A stretch of 64,000 nt of DNA from Bryobacterales bacterium. Its GTDB lineage: Bacteria > Acidobacteriota > Terriglobia > Bryobacterales > Bryobacteraceae. The stretch is taken from contig JADZGD010000017.1 in NCBI GenBank assembly GCA_020854055.1, positions 1 through 64,000 on the forward strand. The letters are read 5' to 3'. How positions within the stretch are numbered: position 1 is the stretch's first letter; every line of letters begins with the position of its first letter. Positions 9,049 to 17,323 of this stretch are shown one piece after another. The notes beneath the pieces were generated by a model. That model saw only the letters and a program-made list of their open reading frames with translations, had not been told where the DNA came from and searched no databases. The position numbers and the translations under genes are program-made.

Positions 9049-10043
9049 ATCGGTTGGCCATTATCGGCGGCGGCAGTTGGGGTACGGCGCTATCGATCGT
9101 CCTGGCGCCGCGCTTTGACAGGCTGCGGCTGTGGATCTTCGAAAAGGAACTGGCGCGGCGGGTGCGGGCGGTTCGCGAGAACGATGTGTATCTTTCCGGC
9201 TTTCAGTTACCCCCGGACGTCGAGGTAACTTCGGACCTGGAACGCGCCCTTGATGGAGCCTCGATCGTTCTGAGCGTGATGCCATCGCAGCATGTCCGGC
9301 GGCTGTACCAGGAAATGCTGTCACGGCTGAACGATTCGATGGTCTTTGTCAGCGCTACCAAGGGAATCGAGAACGGCTCGTTGTTGCGGATGACAGAGGT
9401 GATCGGCGAGGTGGTGTCCACTAATTTTCAACCGCGGATCTGTGCGCTATCGGGCCCGACGTTTGCCCGGGAAGTGGCGAAAGGGGAACCCGCGGCGCTG
9501 GTAGTCGCGTCGAACGATCAGGCGGTTGCCCAGGCCGTTCAACGCGCTTTCGCCGGACCGGCGTTCCGGTTGTACACGAATCCGGACCCGGTTGGAGTGG
9601 AAGTCGGGGCGGCGCTAAAAAATGTAATCGCCATTGGCGCGGGTATCTGCCACGGCCTCGGGTTGGGAAGCAATACAGTGGCGGCGCTGATTACCCGTGG
9701 ACTGGCGGAGATCAGCCGGTTGGCGCTGGCAATGGGGGGCCGGCAGGAGACGCTGTCCGGCCTGGCGGGACTCGGCGACCTGGTTCTCACATGCACCGGC
9801 GAGCTGAGCCGCAACCGTAAGGTGGGTTTGGAGTTGGCACGCGGAAGGAAACTGGACGACATCGTGGCATCGATGAAAATGGTGGCCGAAGGAATCCATA
9901 CTACGTATGCGGCGGTGGACCTGGCCCGGAAGTATCAGGTAGACATGCCGATCACACGGCAGATGGACGCCATATTCCGGCATGGCCGCTCTCCACGCGA
10001 AGCGGTAAAGGAACTCATGGAGCGTTCCCTCAAGGGCGAATAG
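9045..10043 (+). CDS. gpsA: NAD(P)H-dependent glycerol-3-phosphate dehydrogenase
   Basis: 332 residues, full length. It reduces dihydroxyacetone phosphate to sn-glycerol-3-phosphate for phospholipid synthesis in the cytoplasm. The Rossmann loop IGGGSWGTALS starts at residue 6. The catalytic lysine stretch GAALKNVIAIGAGI and the downstream signature GLGLGSNTVAALITRGLAE are intact. GGAGG lies 9 nt before the ATG, inside the end of plsY. The next gene, a sigma factor, begins 39 nt later and may be partly co-transcribed. Confidence 0.96.
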   Translation: MNRLAIIGGGSWGTALSIVLAPRFDRLRLWIFEKELARRVRAVRENDVYLSGFQLPPDVEVTSDLERALDGASIVLSVMPSQHVRRLYQEMLSRLNDSMVFVSATKGIENGSLLRMTEVIGEVVSTNFQPRICALSGPTFAREVAKGEPAALVVASNDQAVAQAVQRAFAGPAFRLYTNPDPVGVEVGAALKNVIAIGAGICHGLGLGSNTVAALITRGLAEISRLALAMGGRQETLSGLAGLGDLVLTCTGELSRNRKVGLELARGRKLDDIVASMKMVAEGIHTTYAAVDLARKYQVDMPITRQMDAIFRHGRSPREAVKELMERSLKGE

Positions 10044-10082
10044 CGGGCATCGTCCGGCGAGGACAGCAGCGGAAATCGAGCA

Positions 10083-10712
10083 ATGACCAAGGCTGTCGCG
10101 CAACCTTATCAGAACAGACGGGTTTATCAGGATGTGAGCGCGGTGGCGGCTCTCGAACTCGATACTCAACTGATGCTGCGCGTCCGCGACGGTGACGCGG
10201 CCAGTTTCGGCCTGCTGCTGGACCGGCATCGGAACCCGGTGGTACATTTCCTCTATCGCATGGTCCAGAACCAGGCGGTGGCGGAGGAACTGGCGCAGGA
10301 GGTGTTTCTCCGCGTGTACAGGTCGCGGACCACTTACGAACCAACGGCGAAATTCACCACCTGGCTATTCCGGATCGCCACACACCTTGCGCTGAACTGG
10401 ATTCGCGACGGGCGAAACGAAAAGGGAGTCGAGAGCCTGGATGCGAAAGCCGGCGACGGATTGGCACGCCAGGTTACCGACCGTGACCCGGGCGTGGAAC
10501 ACCGCCTGGTGAAAGAGGCCCGGATCGAAGAGATCCGGCGGGCGATTCACTCGCTGCCCGCCAAGCAACGGGCGGCGGTACTGATGCACAAGTATGAAGA
10601 GATGGAGTATACGCAGATCGCCTGCGTATTGAGGTGCTCCGAATCAGCAGTGAAATCACTGCTGTTCCGCGCCTATCAGCGCCTGCGGGAGCGGCTGGCG
10701 CATATGGCATAA
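10083..10712 (+). CDS. ECF-type RNA polymerase sigma factor
   Basis: 209 residues. Region 2 (about 25-100) has the DGDAASFGLLLDRH and AEELAQEVFLRVYR helices plus TWLFRIATHLALNWIRD for -10 recognition. Region 4 (about 150-205) has LPAKQRAAVLMHKYEEMEY and the helix-turn-helix CSESAVKSLLFRAYQRLRERL. An N-terminal extension of about 25 residues precedes region 2. It is followed 11 nt later by a one-TM protein and then an exported DUF3106 protein, the usual sigma/anti-sigma/envelope-sensor arrangement. Target promoters are not evident here. Confidence 0.93.
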   Translation: MTKAVAQPYQNRRVYQDVSAVAALELDTQLMLRVRDGDAASFGLLLDRHRNPVVHFLYRMVQNQAVAEELAQEVFLRVYRSRTTYEPTAKFTTWLFRIATHLALNWIRDGRNEKGVESLDAKAGDGLARQVTDRDPGVEHRLVKEARIEEIRRAIHSLPAKQRAAVLMHKYEEMEYTQIACVLRCSESAVKSLLFRAYQRLRERLAHMA

Positions 10713-10723
10713 AGGAACTAGTA

Positions 10724-11146
10724 ATGGAAAGCCAGCAAGACGACCGGAACACCACTGAACAGTTCGAGGCGTGGGCTCTCTGTGTCCGGCAGGAACGCCT
10801 GTGGCCGGTGCTGGACGAGTGGGAGGCTCCCACCGTGAGCAGTGGCTTCAACCGGCGTCTCTATGCGCGCATCGAACACGAAGAAAACGCCGGCTGGCTG
10901 CCACGGCTGTGGCGGCGGGCGGACGGAAAAAGATGGCAACAGGCATTTTCGCTGGCTACGGCCTGCGTAGTGATCGTTGCGATGCTGCTGTTGCATGTTC
11001 AGCCGGCTCCACCGGCGCACCCCAAGTCGAGGATGGACCCGGTGGATATTAAACAGGTGGAACGCGCGCTGGACGACCTGGAGATGCTACAGCAACTGAA
11101 TCCAGCGGTGAAAGCGGAGATGCCAGTGGCGGAAAAGTCACTGTAA
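10724..11146 (+). CDS. Single-pass membrane protein, putative anti-sigma factor
   Basis: 140 residues from the ATG at 10724 (AAAGGA 7 nt upstream). A longer reading frame reaches back into the sigma gene, but this start keeps normal spacing. A soluble N-terminal part of about 75 residues is followed by one transmembrane helix (FSLATACVVIVAMLLLHV) and a periplasmic tail of about 45 residues with an acidic helix (VDIKQVERALDDLEMLQQL). There is no HxxxCxxC zinc anti-sigma motif, so the anti-sigma role rests on position between the ECF sigma factor and an exported protein. Otherwise the family is unrecognised. Confidence 0.7.
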   Translation: MESQQDDRNTTEQFEAWALCVRQERLWPVLDEWEAPTVSSGFNRRLYARIEHEENAGWLPRLWRRADGKRWQQAFSLATACVVIVAMLLLHVQPAPPAHPKSRMDPVDIKQVERALDDLEMLQQLNPAVKAEMPVAEKSL

Positions 11147-11152
11147 ATACAA

Positions 11153-11746
11153 ATGACTCGCTGGCGACAGGTCGGGATCATGGCTGCAATCGGCAGCCTG
11201 GCGGCGCTGCTATCCGCGCAAAGCCCGCCGGCCGAGGAGGCGCAGCAGGCTCCCACGGCGCAGGATACCGGAGCCGCGCCCGCAAAGCCGCGCCGGATGG
11301 ACAGGCCCTGCCCGGGCGGTGGGTTTGGCTATGGGATGGGCATGCGGCAGAACCGGCCACCGTTTGGCCGCTGGCGGCGGCTTTCCCGCGAACAGTGGCG
11401 CAAAGCGCTGGCGCAGTTACCGCCGGAGCGGCAGCGAATCCTTCAGGAGCGGTTCGACCGCCTGGATCGCATGCCCGAGCCGCAACGAAGTTGCCTTGAA
11501 CAGCGCTTCGAGCGATTCCGCAGTCTGCCTTCGGATCAACAGCAGAAGATCCGCGAAGCCTACCGCCGGATGCGGGAACTGCCTCCCGGCGAGCGGCGTA
11601 TGGTGCATCGCGAATATCGCTACCTGGCAGCGTTGCCCGCGAATGAACGCCAGGCCCGGATCGAGAGCGAAGAGTTCCGCAACCGCTACACGAGCGAAGA
11701 GCGCAGCCTGCTGGCCGATCTGATCACCGCAATGCCGGGGTTCTGA
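11153..11746 (+). CDS. Exported DUF3106-type protein
   Basis: 197 residues with a signal peptide (about 1-24). From residue 75 onward it consists of repeated charged helices of about 20 residues, each starting with LP: LPPERQRILQERFDRL, MPEPQRSCLEQRFERF, LPSDQQQKIREAYRRM, LPPGERRMVHREYRYL. That is the DUF3106 pattern and resembles periplasmic Spy/CpxP/ZraP-like helical sensors. It begins 6 nt after the putative anti-sigma gene, so it may be the periplasmic partner that controls it. This regulatory link is inference; metal or misfolded-protein binding is not shown by any residue I can point to. Confidence 0.75.
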   Translation: MTRWRQVGIMAAIGSLAALLSAQSPPAEEAQQAPTAQDTGAAPAKPRRMDRPCPGGGFGYGMGMRQNRPPFGRWRRLSREQWRKALAQLPPERQRILQERFDRLDRMPEPQRSCLEQRFERFRSLPSDQQQKIREAYRRMRELPPGERRMVHREYRYLAALPANERQARIESEEFRNRYTSEERSLLADLITAMPGF

Positions 11747-11764
11747 ACCGCGCGATTACCCTCC

Positions 11765-12505
11765 TCAGCGCGCGAGTTCCATCTGTATAACTCCGGATGG
11801 CAACGGGAGGACAACCAAAACGGGCGTGTGGACGGCGTCTCGCGCAAAATAGACATCGAATCGGGTCTCCGATGCGGGGCCTTTTAGCGAGATTCCGATG
11901 CGGTCGGCCTCGGTTGGCTCTCCGGCGATAGTGAGGCTGCGTGTGCCGCGGTATTCCAGGCGCACCCGGTAGGCGGCACCGGAGAGGATAACCTGTGGGG
12001 ATGGAAGGCGTCCCTTCATCAACTCGGCGCGAAGAAAGTAGAGGAAGGCGAGGGAGTCTTTGACGCACGGCGCCGCCTGGATGGTGGAAGAGCCGCCTCC
12101 TCTGGTGGTTCTCCGCGCGGAGCCGGAAGCCGGATCGACGACAGTAGTTTCGTCGGCTTTACGGGCGCCGTGCAGCACCTGCTTGGTGAACTCTTCGGAG
12201 CAGAAGTCGGCCGTAGCACGGGATCGATAGAGATCCTTCACCTGGAATCCGGGCACGGCGGCATCCAGTTGAAACCGGAACTCCCAGTGAGCGGAGCCGG
12301 CCGCGGCGCCCTTGACGCGACTAGCCTGAAATTCAGCTTCGCCAAGGCTGAGGCCGCTCGGCCAGTTGACGTAGTAATGAAGTTGTTCGGCGTCGAATTC
12401 GGCAGGTACAGCGGCGCGAACGGGCACCGGCAATCGTACGCCACAGCCCGCCAGCATCAGTAGCAGCGTTTTCCAACGCCAGCCCGGCGGCACCCACGCT
12501 AGCAC
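11765..12505 (-). CDS. DUF3108 domain-containing exported protein
   Basis: 246 residues with a hydrophobic N-terminus (TLLLMLAGCGVRL, possibly lipoprotein-like). The body matches the DUF3108 pattern: LHYYVNWPSGLSLGEAEF near the start, followed by beta-strands and a cluster near KDSLAFLYFLRAELMKG, then VRLEYRGTRSLTIAGEPTEADRIGISLKG. Members are predicted periplasmic beta-barrel-like proteins of unknown function. Its start overlaps the end of the SDR gene by 7 bp, making it last in a minus-strand rfbA-rfbC-SDR-DUF3108 series. It converges with the DUF3106 gene across 18 bp. Confidence 0.75.
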   Translation of the reverse strand: MLAWVPPGWRWKTLLLMLAGCGVRLPVPVRAAVPAEFDAEQLHYYVNWPSGLSLGEAEFQASRVKGAAAGSAHWEFRFQLDAAVPGFQVKDLYRSRATADFCSEEFTKQVLHGARKADETTVVDPASGSARRTTRGGGSSTIQAAPCVKDSLAFLYFLRAELMKGRLPSPQVILSGAAYRVRLEYRGTRSLTIAGEPTEADRIGISLKGPASETRFDVYFARDAVHTPVLVVLPLPSGVIQMELAR

Positions 12506-13380
12506 GGATTGGTCTCCAGCTCCTCCAATACCCCGGGGGCGGTAGGATTCCAGCCAAGCAGGCGGCGCGCTTTGCTGCTATCGACCAGTTGATCCAGCGT
12601 CAACGCATCGGCCAACTCACCCATGGACCGGCGCGCATCCTCAAGGGGAACAAACCGGACACGGCCCTGGGCTCCGGCGGCACGACTGGCGGCGGCGGCA
12701 ACGTCTTTCACCCGTACGGCTTCGCCGGCCGACGCCAGCAACAGGGTCGCGGCCGGAGCGTGTTCGAGCATGAGCACGTAAAGCTCGGCCAGATCATTGA
12801 GGTGAACGAAGGGCCAGCGGTTCTCGCCATCACCAACCACAAGCGCCGACCCTTCTTCACGCGCCGATTTCAAATAGCCGGCCACGAATCCGCCGCAACG
12901 GCCGTGGACCATGGCAGGCCGGATCACGCTGGTTCGAATATGCCGGGTGGTTGCGGCGAGCACTTCGTGCTCCACCGCCGGACGCCAGGCAACCACCGGC
13001 GTGGGATTAAGGGGATCGCTTTCCGTTGCCGCCCGGCCATTCGTATTGCCCATCACCCAGATACCGCTGGTATAAACGAACGGCTTGCCGGATGCGGAAA
13101 GCGCTTCCAGCATTGCGGCAACTGCCTGGGCGTCGATCTCGCCAGCCCGTGCGGACTGGGACAGGGCCGCATGGATGACGCCATCGGCGTCCCTGGAGGC
13201 GCGCGCCAGAATCTCAGGCTGTTCCAACGTTCCGATTTGAGCGGCCAGGCCGATCGACTCCAGCCGCCGCGCGGACTCGCCGGTGCGAGCCAATCCGACA
13301 ACTTCGTAACCGCGAGAACGGAGGCATCGGGAAATCGCGCCTCCCAGGTAGCCGGTTGCACCGGTGACGAAGACACGCAT
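12499..13380 (-). CDS. NAD-dependent epimerase/dehydratase (extended-type SDR)
   Basis: 293 residues. The N-terminal Rossmann motif VTGATGYLGG (5-14) is the nucleotide-binding GxxGxxG. YTSGIWVMG lies near the catalytic region, but the usual YxxxK pair is not clear, so it may be an atypical SDR. The C-terminal third carries the substrate domain (WPFVHLNDLAELYVLMLEHA), also seen in sugar-nucleotide epimerases. It follows the rfbC-like gene by 39 nt. Its placement suggests nucleotide-sugar modification, but it lacks the length and motifs of RfbB or RfbD. Confidence 0.8.
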   Translation of the reverse strand: MRVFVTGATGYLGGAISRCLRSRGYEVVGLARTGESARRLESIGLAAQIGTLEQPEILARASRDADGVIHAALSQSARAGEIDAQAVAAMLEALSASGKPFVYTSGIWVMGNTNGRAATESDPLNPTPVVAWRPAVEHEVLAATTRHIRTSVIRPAMVHGRCGGFVAGYLKSAREEGSALVVGDGENRWPFVHLNDLAELYVLMLEHAPAATLLLASAGEAVRVKDVAAAASRAAGAQGRVRFVPLEDARRSMGELADALTLDQLVDSSKARRLLGWNPTAPGVLEELETNPC

Positions 13381-13419
13381 GAGTTCATCTTAGCTCCCGC
13401 GGCCTGGAGGTAGAACCGG

Positions 13420-13971
13420 TTACTTATGCTGGAGTTCCCAATCGTAATTGATGCCAGGGTCGTTGTAAGGAATCCGGCCTTCGTCAGCCGGATCGTAGTG
13501 GCGGTCCGTAACGTAGACCAGCACCGACGGCTGGTTTCCGATCACCTTGTAGCCGTGGCCGACGCCGGGGGGAATCAGCAGTTGCCAGGGACGCAGCGAA
13601 CCGGCATAGAAGGTATTGCGCGCACCGTGTGTGGGTGAATCCTTGCGCAGATCAACCAGCACGACCTGAAACATGCCCACTGCCGGCACCCAGTAATCGG
13701 TCTGCCGGCGGTGGTAATGGAATGCCTTGATGATGCCCGGGTGGTTAAAGGTCGCCGAGACCTGCGTCGAAGCGGCGGGAAAGCCGGCGGGAAGCCCCTG
13801 GCCGATTCGGGCGACCTCCAGGAAATAGCCGCGGTCATCGGGCCACAGCGGATACGGCCGCACCAGCACGCCGTCAATCAGGTCGGGCGATTCGGGCGAC
13901 AGGATTACCTTCCCGATCCCTTTTTCGCACTCCGGTACCAGCAACGTGAGGCCGCCGGCGGCGCTCAGCAT
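13420..13971 (-). CDS. dTDP-4-dehydrorhamnose 3,5-epimerase family protein
   Basis: 183 residues, cupin fold. Typical RmlC features are VLVRPYPLWPDDRGYFLEVA at the start, FHYHRRQTDYWVPAVG (the catalytic His segment), VDLRKDSPTHG, LLIPPGVGHGYKVIG and the end YNDPGINYDWEL. In true RmlC the first His lies in RGLHYQ; here it is KAFHYH, so the substrate-binding Arg is replaced by Lys and the enzyme may act on another sugar nucleotide. The start overlaps the end of rfbA by 7 bp, so coupling is likely. rfbB and rfbD are not in the window. Confidence 0.82.
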   Translation of the reverse strand: MLSAAGGLTLLVPECEKGIGKVILSPESPDLIDGVLVRPYPLWPDDRGYFLEVARIGQGLPAGFPAASTQVSATFNHPGIIKAFHYHRRQTDYWVPAVGMFQVVLVDLRKDSPTHGARNTFYAGSLRPWQLLIPPGVGHGYKVIGNQPSVLVYVTDRHYDPADEGRIPYNDPGINYDWELQHK

Positions 13972-14714
13972 GAAACTCCGACTCCGGCGTCCTCCCGGAC
14001 ACGGCTTTCGGCAACCAGATTAGTCGCCCGGCGCAGAGAATCGAAGGTCCCGGCGTCGGTCCACCAGCCCTCCAGAAACGCATAGCTCATGGTTCCTTCC
14101 CGGATATAGGCGTTGTTTACGTCGGTAATTTCCAACTCGCCGCGGCCAGAGGGCACCAGGTGATGGATCTTCCCAAAGACAGTTGGGTCGTACATGTAGA
14201 TGCCGGTGACGGCCAGGTTCGATTTGGGATGGACCGGCTTTTCCTCGATGGAGACGATGCGACCGTCGCGGATCTCGGCGACGCCAAAGCGCCCGGCGTC
14301 ATCTACCTTCTTCAGCAGGATTTTCGCGCCGGCGGGTTGGGCGCGAAACTCGTCGACGGCGTGGCGGATGCCGCGCTCGATGATGTTATCGCCAAGGATC
14401 ACGCAGACTTTTTCGCCGTCGGCGAAGTGTTCGGCCAACTCGAGCGCATCGGCGATGCCTCCCTCGCCCTCCTGATAGGTGTAATTCAGGTGGACGACGC
14501 CGAACTCCTTGCCATTGGCGAGCAGGCGCAGAAAATCACCGGCGTTCTTGCCGCCGGTGACGATCAGAATATCCTTGATTCCGGCGTCGACCAGCGTTTG
14601 GATCGGGTAGTAGATCATCGGCTTGTCGTAGATCGGCAGCAGATGCTTATTGGTGATCTTCGTCAGCGGAAACAGGCGGCTTCCGGTGCCACCCGCGAGT
14701 ACGACGCCCTTCAT
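13965..14714 (-). CDS. rfbA: Glucose-1-phosphate thymidylyltransferase-type nucleotidyltransferase
   Basis: 249 residues from the ATG at 14714, chosen because GGAGGG sits 6 nt upstream and the protein then begins MKGVVLAGGTGSRL, the nucleotide-binding loop; a longer upstream frame is not supported. Other RfbA features are PLTKITNKHLLPIYDKPMIY, the magnesium-binding GDNI (CVILGDNIIE), EEKPVHPKSNLAVTGIYMYD and a C-terminal GTFDSL. It makes dTDP-glucose from dTTP and glucose-1-phosphate, which the mutase at 5843-7204 could supply. It is about 40 residues shorter at the C-terminus than classical RmlA, matching the short-type enzymes. Confidence 0.9.
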   Translation of the reverse strand: MKGVVLAGGTGSRLFPLTKITNKHLLPIYDKPMIYYPIQTLVDAGIKDILIVTGGKNAGDFLRLLANGKEFGVVHLNYTYQEGEGGIADALELAEHFADGEKVCVILGDNIIERGIRHAVDEFRAQPAGAKILLKKVDDAGRFGVAEIRDGRIVSIEEKPVHPKSNLAVTGIYMYDPTVFGKIHHLVPSGRGELEITDVNNAYIREGTMSYAFLEGWWTDAGTFDSLRRATNLVAESRVREDAGVGVSC

Positions 14715-14746
14715 CAGATCCCTCCAGCCTGAAAGCCCCTTCATGA

Positions 14747-14752
14747 TACAAT
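14747..14752 (+). promoter_or_regulatory. Candidate -10 box of a leaderless cupin mRNA
   Basis: TACAAT ends 8 nt before the ATG at 14761 and no Shine-Dalgarno lies between, so transcription would begin at or next to the A of the start codon. No good -35 box is seen 16-18 nt upstream. The spacer reads ACGCCGCG, similar to the one before 61022. Confidence 0.45.
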
Positions 14753-14760
14753 ACGCCGCG

Positions 14761-15108
14761 ATGAGCCAGTACCGCTGGAGCGAGATCCCGAAAGAACAAA
14801 TGAATCCGCTGTGCGCGCGACAGGTATTGCACAGCGAACGGATGACGGTAGCGCGCCTGTACCTGACAAAGGGCGCCATCGTCGGCGAGCATCACCATGA
14901 AAACGAGCAATTGACGACGGTGGAGCAGGGGCAGCTGAAGATGATTCTGGCCGGCGTGGAATACCTGCTGGGAGCCGGCGAATCGCTGGTGATCGCGCCC
15001 AATGTGCCGCACTGGGTGGAAGCAATCGAAGACACGGTGGCGGTGGACGTCTTCTCGCCCTGCCGCGAGGATTGGAAGCGCGGCGACGACGCCTACCTGC
15101 GCCGGTAG
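14761..15108 (+). CDS. Small cupin-domain protein
   Basis: 115 residues forming one conserved cupin barrel. The metal-binding motifs are GEHHHENEQLTTVEQG (two or three His plus Glu) and a later VPHW His, the standard 3-His/1-Glu set. The start is the ATG at 14761, just after a TACAAT box and in the 46-bp gap from the divergent rfbA gene; an upstream in-frame ATG (14743) would overlap that box. Single-domain cupins include isomerases, dioxygenases and sensor proteins, so the reaction cannot be assigned. Confidence 0.8.
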   Translation: MSQYRWSEIPKEQMNPLCARQVLHSERMTVARLYLTKGAIVGEHHHENEQLTTVEQGQLKMILAGVEYLLGAGESLVIAPNVPHWVEAIEDTVAVDVFSPCREDWKRGDDAYLRR

Positions 15109-15184
15109 CGGCGCCCGCCGGCTGGTACAAAAGATCGGGTCCGGGAGAAAACGTAGCGGTACGAACGGGTGAGCGCGCGCCGGG

Positions 15185-15925
15185 ATGAGGCAGGCTAGGA
15201 TGAAAGAAGATCGAATGACGCCGGCCAAAGACATCCTGAGCGGGCTCCTGGTTTACACGCTGAAGCAAAGCCCCTACAGCAGCCACTCCCGGCTGCTGGA
15301 TCTGCTGCCGACCGAAGGCGGCGGCAGCCGTGTTCTGGATGTCGGCTGCGGCGACGGGTATATCGGCAGGCTGCTCACCGCGCGTGGCTACCGGGTGACC
15401 GGCGTGGAGCGCCCGGGGGGCTACACGGCGGCGTTTCCACGGGATGTTGAACTGGTGGAAGCGGATCTGGACGCCGGACTGCCCCGCATCGACGGCCGCT
15501 ATATGTATATTGTCTGCGCCGACATTCTGGAGCACCTGAAAGACCCGGCGCGGCTGCTGCGGCAACTCGTCCCGCTTCTGGAGCCCGAAGGCGTGCTGGT
15601 GGCGTCGCTGCCCAATAGCGGCAATCTCTATTTCCGGCTGAACATACTCTTCGGACGCTTCCCGGAGCACGACAAGGGGCTGTTTGACCGCACTCACCTT
15701 CATTTCTTTATGCTGGATGGCTGGCGGAACCTGCTGGCCGCCGCCGGATACCACATGGTCCGCCTGGAACCGACGGGGATACCGGTGGGACTGGCCGTTC
15801 CCTCGTGGCAGGGCTCCCCGCTGATCGCCGCCGCCGAATGGATCTCGTTCCAACTGGCACGGATGTGGAAACGGCTGTTCGCCTACCAATTCGTGGTCAC
15901 GGCATATCCGGAAAGGGTACTTTGA
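15185..15925 (+). CDS. Class I SAM-dependent methyltransferase
   Basis: Up to 246 residues. The SAM-binding motif I VLDVGCGDGYIG lies at about 51-62, followed by an acidic end of strand 2 (VTGVERPGG) and motif IV CADILEHL. The set SLPNSGNLYFRLNILFGRF...DRTHLHFF is typical of methyltransferases found beside glycosyltransferases in polysaccharide loci. Three in-frame ATGs at 15185, 15200 and 15215 are possible; none has a strong ribosome site, so the exact start is unsure. Its TGA overlaps the following glycosyltransferase ATG by one base, implying coupled translation. Confidence 0.9.
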   Translation: MRQARMKEDRMTPAKDILSGLLVYTLKQSPYSSHSRLLDLLPTEGGGSRVLDVGCGDGYIGRLLTARGYRVTGVERPGGYTAAFPRDVELVEADLDAGLPRIDGRYMYIVCADILEHLKDPARLLRQLVPLLEPEGVLVASLPNSGNLYFRLNILFGRFPEHDKGLFDRTHLHFFMLDGWRNLLAAAGYHMVRLEPTGIPVGLAVPSWQGSPLIAAAEWISFQLARMWKRLFAYQFVVTAYPERVL

Positions 15926-16719
15926 TGCTCGCAAAATCGAAAGTCGTCGTCGTCATGCCGGCCTACAACGCCGCCAAGACGCTGCACATGACCTATGCCG
16001 AACTGCCGCGCGACGTGGTGGACCTGGTAATCGTGGTGGACGACGGAAGCTCCGATGAAACAGTGCGGATTGCCCGTGACCTCGGGCTGGAGTTGTTTGT
16101 TCACAACCGTAATTACGGATACGGCGCAAATCAGAAGACCTGTTACCGGGAAGCGCTGCGCGCCGGCGCCGATATCGTGGTGATGGTCCACCCGGACTAT
16201 CAGTACGACCCCACACTGCTGCCGGAGATCATCCGCCCGATTGAAGAGGACAAGGCCGACATCGTGCTGGGCTCCCGGCTACTCGGCGCACATCCGATGA
16301 GCCAGGGCATGCCGTGGTGGAAGTACATCTCCAACCGGTTCCTGACCTGGCTGGAGAACCGGACGTTCCACCTGAGACTGTCCGAGTACCACACCGGCTA
16401 CCGGGCCTACCGCCGGGAAGCGCTGGAAGCGGTGAACGTGGAGATGAACTCCGATAACTTCATCTTCGACCAGGAGATCATCGCCCAGTTCGTTCAACTC
16501 GGATTAAGAATTGCCGAGGTGCCGGTGCCGACGCGATATTTTCCTCAAGCGTCCTCCGCTTCATTGATTCAAAGTACAATTTACGGACTTTCCATCCTCC
16601 GCGTGCTGAGCGAGTACTGGCTGCACCGGCGTCGGATCTTCCGGATGCGGCGGTTCGAGAGTCTGCAGCGGAGATACCGCAATGGCTCGGCATTGCCCGA
16701 GGCCTCGCAGAAGGTGTGA
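15925..16719 (+). CDS. Glycosyltransferase family 2 (polyprenyl-phosphate sugar transferase-like)
   Basis: 264 residues. The GT-A fold is clear: VVVVMPAYNAAKTL at the start, the nucleotide-binding VDDGSSDETV at about 40, NYGYGANQKTCYREAL and the metal-binding HPDYQYDP in place of DXD, with GSRLLG after it. This arrangement is that of dolichol-phosphate-mannose-synthase-like enzymes, which charge a lipid carrier on the cytoplasmic face of the inner membrane. No C-terminal membrane helices are obvious. The reading frame starts at the ATG overlapping the methyltransferase stop; a longer frame starting at 15805 is rejected because it lies inside that gene. Confidence 0.9.
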   Translation: MLAKSKVVVVMPAYNAAKTLHMTYAELPRDVVDLVIVVDDGSSDETVRIARDLGLELFVHNRNYGYGANQKTCYREALRAGADIVVMVHPDYQYDPTLLPEIIRPIEEDKADIVLGSRLLGAHPMSQGMPWWKYISNRFLTWLENRTFHLRLSEYHTGYRAYRREALEAVNVEMNSDNFIFDQEIIAQFVQLGLRIAEVPVPTRYFPQASSASLIQSTIYGLSILRVLSEYWLHRRRIFRMRRFESLQRRYRNGSALPEASQKV

Positions 16720-16722
16720 GTA

Positions 16723-16741
16723 CCGGTTGGGACCGGGTTTT
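16723..16741 (+). terminator. Possible Rho-independent terminator
   Basis: CCGGT (16723-16727), loop TGGG and ACCGG (16732-16736) form a 5-bp GC stem followed by GTTTT. It stands right after the glycosyltransferase stop and before the Skp gene. The stem is short, so efficiency is doubtful. Confidence 0.4.
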
Positions 16742-16791
16742 GCTGTGTTACCCTTGAAAATTAGATCATCAAACTAGGAGTTTGTGTCCAT

Positions 16792-17313
16792 ATGGTTCGT
16801 TTGAATCGAGCGCTGCTCACCGCGGTGGCGGCGTTGTCGGTCGCGTCTGGCGTGGCCTCCGCCCAGGTAAAGGTCGGCATCATCAATCTTCAGAGGGCGG
16901 TCGCTCAAACGGCCGAGATCAAGAAGGCACAGGCAGAGTTGGAAGGCCGCTACCGGCCACGCCAGGAACAGATGGCCAAGTTGCAGCAGGATCTTCAAGC
17001 GATCCAGCAGCAGTTGCAATCCATGCAGGGCAAGTTGACGCCGCAGGCCGAGAGCGAACTGACGGCGCAGGCCCAGCGCAAACAGCGCGAATACCAGCGG
17101 ATGGGTGAAGACCTGCAGGGTGACGTAGACCGCGACCGGAACGAGATTCTGCAACGGACTGGGCAGCGCTTTCAGCAAGTTGTGAAAAAATTGGCCGAAG
17201 AGAAGGGCCTTGACGTGGTGCTGGACGTTTCGAACACCATCTTCTATAAACCGGCGCTCGAGATTACCGACGAGGCAGTGACGGCATACGACAAGGCCTA
17301 TCCGGTAAAGTAG
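16792..17313 (+). CDS. Skp/OmpH-family periplasmic chaperone
   Basis: 173 residues. It has a signal peptide (1-25, ending VASGVASAQ), then VKVGIINLQRAVAQTAEIKKAQ, a long coiled coil rich in Gln (residues 40-130, e.g. KLQQDLQAIQQQLQSMQGKL) and a final DVVLDVSNTIFYKPALEITDEAV. That is the Skp layout: a small beta core and two helical tentacles that hold unfolded outer-membrane proteins. It would support folding of the large TonB receptors in this window. A ribosome site AGGAG lies about 10 nt upstream of the ATG. There is no bamA or lpxD neighbour, unlike the proteobacterial locus. Confidence 0.93.
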   Translation: MVRLNRALLTAVAALSVASGVASAQVKVGIINLQRAVAQTAEIKKAQAELEGRYRPRQEQMAKLQQDLQAIQQQLQSMQGKLTPQAESELTAQAQRKQREYQRMGEDLQGDVDRDRNEILQRTGQRFQQVVKKLAEEKGLDVVLDVSNTIFYKPALEITDEAVTAYDKAYPVK

Positions 17314-17323
17314 CTCTCGGGCC

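Noticed and set aside
14741-15934. Minus-strand open frame of 397 codons opposite the cupin and methyltransferase genes
   Set aside because: It shows no motif and the opposite strand has clear families; long antisense frames are common in GC-rich DNA.
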